NCBI GenBank assembly: GCA_021156265.1 | Contig: JAJNBR010000131.1 | Coordinates: forward strand, 1-7,626 | Direction: 5' to 3' | Source: Flavipsychrobacter sp. | Lineage (GTDB): Bacteria > Bacteroidota > Bacteroidia > Chitinophagales > Chitinophagaceae | DNA length: 7,626 nt | In this document: positions 5,083 to 7,626 of the stretch, one piece after another | Layout of the letters: each line of letters starts with the position of its first letter | How positions within the stretch are numbered: position 1 is the first letter of the stretch | Notes under the pieces: model-generated | What the model saw: the letters and a program-made list of their open reading frames with translations, nothing else | What the model was told of the DNA's origin: nothing | Databases searched by the model: none | Made by a program: the position numbers and the translations under genes

Positions 5083-6567
5083 ATGGATACTTCAAAAAAT
5101 TTGGCGTCAAGGTTGCCTTATATAGATAGTAATCGAAAGCCAAAATCTATGATCTCACAGCAGCAAACACAGAAACAACAGCTCAAAATATTACCCCAGC
5201 AGATACAACTCCTTAATCTATATTTTCTTAATACGCTGGAACTGGAGCAACGCATCAAGAACGAACTGGAAGAAAACCCTTTTCTGGACGCCGCGACCGA
5301 AGATGCAACTGATGAAGCAAACAAGTCGTTGACAGACGCCCAGGATTACCAGGACTGGGAGGAGTACGGTTATGATGACGTACCGGATTACAAGCACGAA
5401 TACCAGAATTATTTCAGCACAGAGCAGACGCCTAACATGGCGCTGAGCAGCGTGAACCATTTTAAAGACGATGCCAAACAGCAACTGCGGTTGCTTGATG
5501 TAACCGAAGACGACCGGGAAGTAGCTGAATATATAATTGATGTCCTCAATAACCAGGGGTTGATGGATAAACCACTTGATGAAGTGGCCGACGACTATTC
5601 ATTTCATAAGCAAAGCCTGGTAGATGTAGAGACTATAAAAAGGGGGTTGGCAATAGTACAGACACTGGACCCGATAGGAATAGGTGCTTGCAATATCCAG
5701 GAATGCCTGCTGCTGCAGTTAAAATCTATGGATGCCCGCCGCCCCGATGTGAAATATGCAGTGAGGCTGGTACAGGATCACTATAACGATCTTATGCACC
5801 GCCAGTTTGAAAAAATACACCATGCGCTTAACATAGATGAGGAAGAGCTGAGAGTGATCCTGAACTTCATTGGTTCACTGAAGTTTTATCCCGTATCGGA
5901 GACAGCATCGAGCTGCGAGCCGAAAAATACTATCATTCCGGACTTCATCGTAACGCGTTATGGTGACACTATCCAGGTGCACCTGTATTCTTCGCGCTCT
6001 GGGGCGGTGTTTGTGAACCAGTCGCTATACGACCAGCTGGCGCAGCAATGCAGCGCAGCCAAAGACCGGTCCTCTACACAATACGTAAAAAGTAAGCTGC
6101 AATCAGCGCAGTGGTTTGTAAATGCGGTAAAACAGCGTGAAGACACCATGCTGCGTATCATGCAGTGTATTGTCAACATCCAGCGCGATTATTTTGAAGA
6201 AGGGGATATCCGCCTGCTAAAACCAATGGTGTTGCGTAATGTTGCCGACATGTCGGGCCTGGATATATCAACCGTTTCAAGGATAACCAGCAACAAGTAT
6301 GCTGAGACCCATTTCGGCCTTTTATACCTGAAAGACCTGTTTAGTGAAGGTATTGCAGACAAAAAAGGAGAAGTGATCAGCAATAAAGTGATCCAGTCAG
6401 TGATAGAGGAAGCCATTTCCGGCGAGGACAAGCGTCATCCTTATACAGATCAGCAACTGGTGAACATACTTTCTGCAAAGGGGTATAATATTGCACGCCG
6501 TACGGTAGCCAAGTACCGTGAGCAGTTGCGTATTCCGATCGCACAGATCAGGGCGGTGTGGGCATAG
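5083..6567 (+). CDS. rpoN: RNA polymerase sigma-54 factor
   Basis: 494 residues; the alternative sigma factor that recognises -24/-12 promoters and needs an AAA+ activator. Region I (about 25-68) is glutamine/leucine-rich, with KILPQQIQLLNL and LEQRIKNELEENPFLD. An acidic, variable region II follows (about 69-125). The core-binding domain includes LDPIGIGACNIQECLLLQL (195-213), where the usual GAR is GAC. The DNA-binding part has KLQSAQWFVNAVKQR (338-352), LKPMVLRNVADMSGLDIS (379-396) with VSRITSNKYAETHFG as helix-turn-helix, and the RpoN box ARRTVAKYRE (471-480), intact. Family alignment would start at the internal ATG at 5149 (472 aa), so the first 22 residues may be an extension or untranslated leader. 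The activator gene follows after 61 bases with no terminator, suggesting an operon. Confidence 0.95.
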   Translation: MDTSKNLASRLPYIDSNRKPKSMISQQQTQKQQLKILPQQIQLLNLYFLNTLELEQRIKNELEENPFLDAATEDATDEANKSLTDAQDYQDWEEYGYDDVPDYKHEYQNYFSTEQTPNMALSSVNHFKDDAKQQLRLLDVTEDDREVAEYIIDVLNNQGLMDKPLDEVADDYSFHKQSLVDVETIKRGLAIVQTLDPIGIGACNIQECLLLQLKSMDARRPDVKYAVRLVQDHYNDLMHRQFEKIHHALNIDEEELRVILNFIGSLKFYPVSETASSCEPKNTIIPDFIVTRYGDTIQVHLYSSRSGAVFVNQSLYDQLAQQCSAAKDRSSTQYVKSKLQSAQWFVNAVKQREDTMLRIMQCIVNIQRDYFEEGDIRLLKPMVLRNVADMSGLDISTVSRITSNKYAETHFGLLYLKDLFSEGIADKKGEVISNKVIQSVIEEAISGEDKRHPYTDQQLVNILSAKGYNIARRTVAKYREQLRIPIAQIRAVWA

Positions 6568-6628
6568 ATTTTTAAAGAACTATTTATTTCAATATATTAC
6601 CGAAACACACAACGTAGAACCGAGATTT

Positions 6629-7626
6629 ATGACCAAAATTCTTGTAATTGATGATGACAATGACATGTGCATGCTGCTTAACCGTTTCCTTACCCGGAAT
6701 GGCTATGAAGTAACAGGCGTCAACAGCGGCAGTGCCGCGATAGAATGGATGAAGAAGCATCAGCCCAGCCTTGTGCTGTGCGATTTTAGATTGGAGGATA
6801 TGACCGGTGTGGAACTGTTAGGAAAAATAAAGGAAATGCACCCCGCCGCGCCTGTTATCATCATCACGGGCTATAGCGATGTAAAAGATGCGGTGGAAGT
6901 AATGAAACTAGGTGCATACGACTATGTAACTAAGCCGCTGTTTCCGGACGAAATACTCCTCACAATCAAAAAAGCCCTTGCGGAAGGTCCGGAAGAGCAA
7001 TCGCCGGCAAAAACATATACACCTGCCAGTGCGGGCGCTCCTGCATCATCGCCCAGTGCACCAAAGGCTAAACAAATGTCGTCGGGCGACGGCCAGTACA
7101 TAATGGGTAATAGTCCGCAGTTTGCCCAGATAATGAAGCAAATAGACCTGGTGTCGCCTACCAACTACAGCGTTATCATCTATGGTGAGAGCGGTAGTGG
7201 TAAAGAAGCGATCGCCCAGCAGATACATCGGAAAAGCAAACGCGCCAATAAGCCCTTCGTCGCTATCGACTGCGGCGCTTTGTCGAAAGAGCTGGCCGGC
7301 AGTGAGTTGTTTGGACACGAAAAAGGTTCATTTACCGGTGCATTGAATCAAAAGATAGGTAGTATGGAGATAGCCAATGAAGGCACCATTTTCCTTGACG
7401 AGATCGCAAACCTTTCGTATGACATACAGGTTTCATTGCTGCGTTGTGTACAGGAGCGTAAGATAAGACGTGTGGGTGGCAACAAGGACATTGAGCTCGA
7501 TCTTCGCTTTATTATAGCAAGTAACGAAAGATTATGGGAGGCCGCCCGGAACGGTAAGTTCAGGGAAGATCTGTATCACAGGTTCAACGAGTTTAGCATA
7601 GAGGTGCCGCCACTGCGCGAACGCAA
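6629..7626 (+). CDS. Sigma-54-dependent response regulator, NtrC family (3' end missing)
   Basis: 332 codons are visible from the ATG at 6629 before the window ends. Residues 1-118 form a receiver domain: acidic pocket D8-D10, phospho-acceptor D52 in LVLCDFRL, T80 and K102. A Pro/Ala/Ser-rich linker (121-150) joins it to an AAA+ sigma-54 activator domain from about 157. Walker A is GESGSGKE (186-193), the sigma-54 contact loop is GSFTGA (233-238) within ELFGHEKGSFTGA, Walker B is GTIFLDEI (252-259), and arginine-finger region FREDLYHR is 311-318, ending at PPLRER. The loop differs from the classical GAFTGA only at Ala to Ser. The C-terminal DNA-binding domain lies beyond the window. It follows rpoN by 61 bases and would use that sigma factor; the kinase at 3549-4937 is the nearest possible phosphodonor. 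Confidence 0.95.
   Translation, partial: MTKILVIDDDNDMCMLLNRFLTRNGYEVTGVNSGSAAIEWMKKHQPSLVLCDFRLEDMTGVELLGKIKEMHPAAPVIIITGYSDVKDAVEVMKLGAYDYVTKPLFPDEILLTIKKALAEGPEEQSPAKTYTPASAGAPASSPSAPKAKQMSSGDGQYIMGNSPQFAQIMKQIDLVSPTNYSVIIYGESGSGKEAIAQQIHRKSKRANKPFVAIDCGALSKELAGSELFGHEKGSFTGALNQKIGSMEIANEGTIFLDEIANLSYDIQVSLLRCVQERKIRRVGGNKDIELDLRFIIASNERLWEAARNGKFREDLYHRFNEFSIEVPPLRER

Noticed and set aside
6922..7318. Two overlapping minus-strand frames
   Set aside because: Both are antisense to the receiver-AAA+ linker and Walker A region of the activator, which has intact motifs in frame.
1..7626. Mobile element, CRISPR array, tRNA or phage island
   Set aside because: No transposase, integrase, terminal repeats, spaced direct repeats or tRNA cloverleaf was found; gene content and composition look like ordinary chromosome.

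Overview
The window looks like chromosomal DNA from a Bacteroidota bacterium, probably Chitinophagaceae or a close relative. The support is protein-level resemblance: a DUF7935-type membrane protein just upstream of a methylmalonyl-CoA mutase start, a DUF4142 lipoprotein, the small 'RFEG...DSSILY' protein family, and an RpoN of the Bacteroidota type. Upstream regions are AT-rich and mostly lack a strong Shine-Dalgarno. No rRNA, tRNA, transposase, CRISPR array or phage gene was seen.

Layout. Positions 1-663 (minus strand) hold the start of a probable methylmalonyl-CoA mutase and, upstream of it, a DUF7935-like membrane-anchored protein. Positions 811-3548 (plus strand) hold a stress-flavoured set: a PA2169/DUF2383 four-helix-bundle protein, a DUF4142 lipoprotein, a small conserved protein often misnamed 'phosphoribosylpyrophosphate synthetase', and a general-stress-type short-chain dehydrogenase (SDR). 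Hairpin terminators follow the second gene (imperfect) and the third gene (strong). Positions 3549-4937 (minus strand) hold a CHASE3-type sensor histidine kinase whose stop codon abuts the SDR stop. Divergent from it, 5083-6567 is rpoN (sigma-54), followed after 61 bases by an NtrC-type sigma-54 activator with receiver and AAA+ domains, cut off by the window end.

How the genes may work together. The kinase, sigma-54 and its activator together form a candidate signalling circuit: stimulus, kinase, phosphorylated receiver, ATP-driven opening of sigma-54 promoters. Three plus-strand genes (2212, 2700, rpoN at 5083) have a TGG(C/A)A-N6-TTNC-like element 40-44 bases before the start codon. This resembles a -24/-12 sigma-54 promoter with the -13 G replaced, and a weaker example lies before 811. 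A separate 17-base motif, GTTTC(A/T)GAACTGTTAAG, occurs before the 2212 gene and, inverted, in the kinase/rpoN divergent region. These are my readings by eye and need a genome-wide search or transcription start mapping. The most interesting hypothesis here is that the stress genes are a local regulon of the neighbouring sigma-54 circuit.
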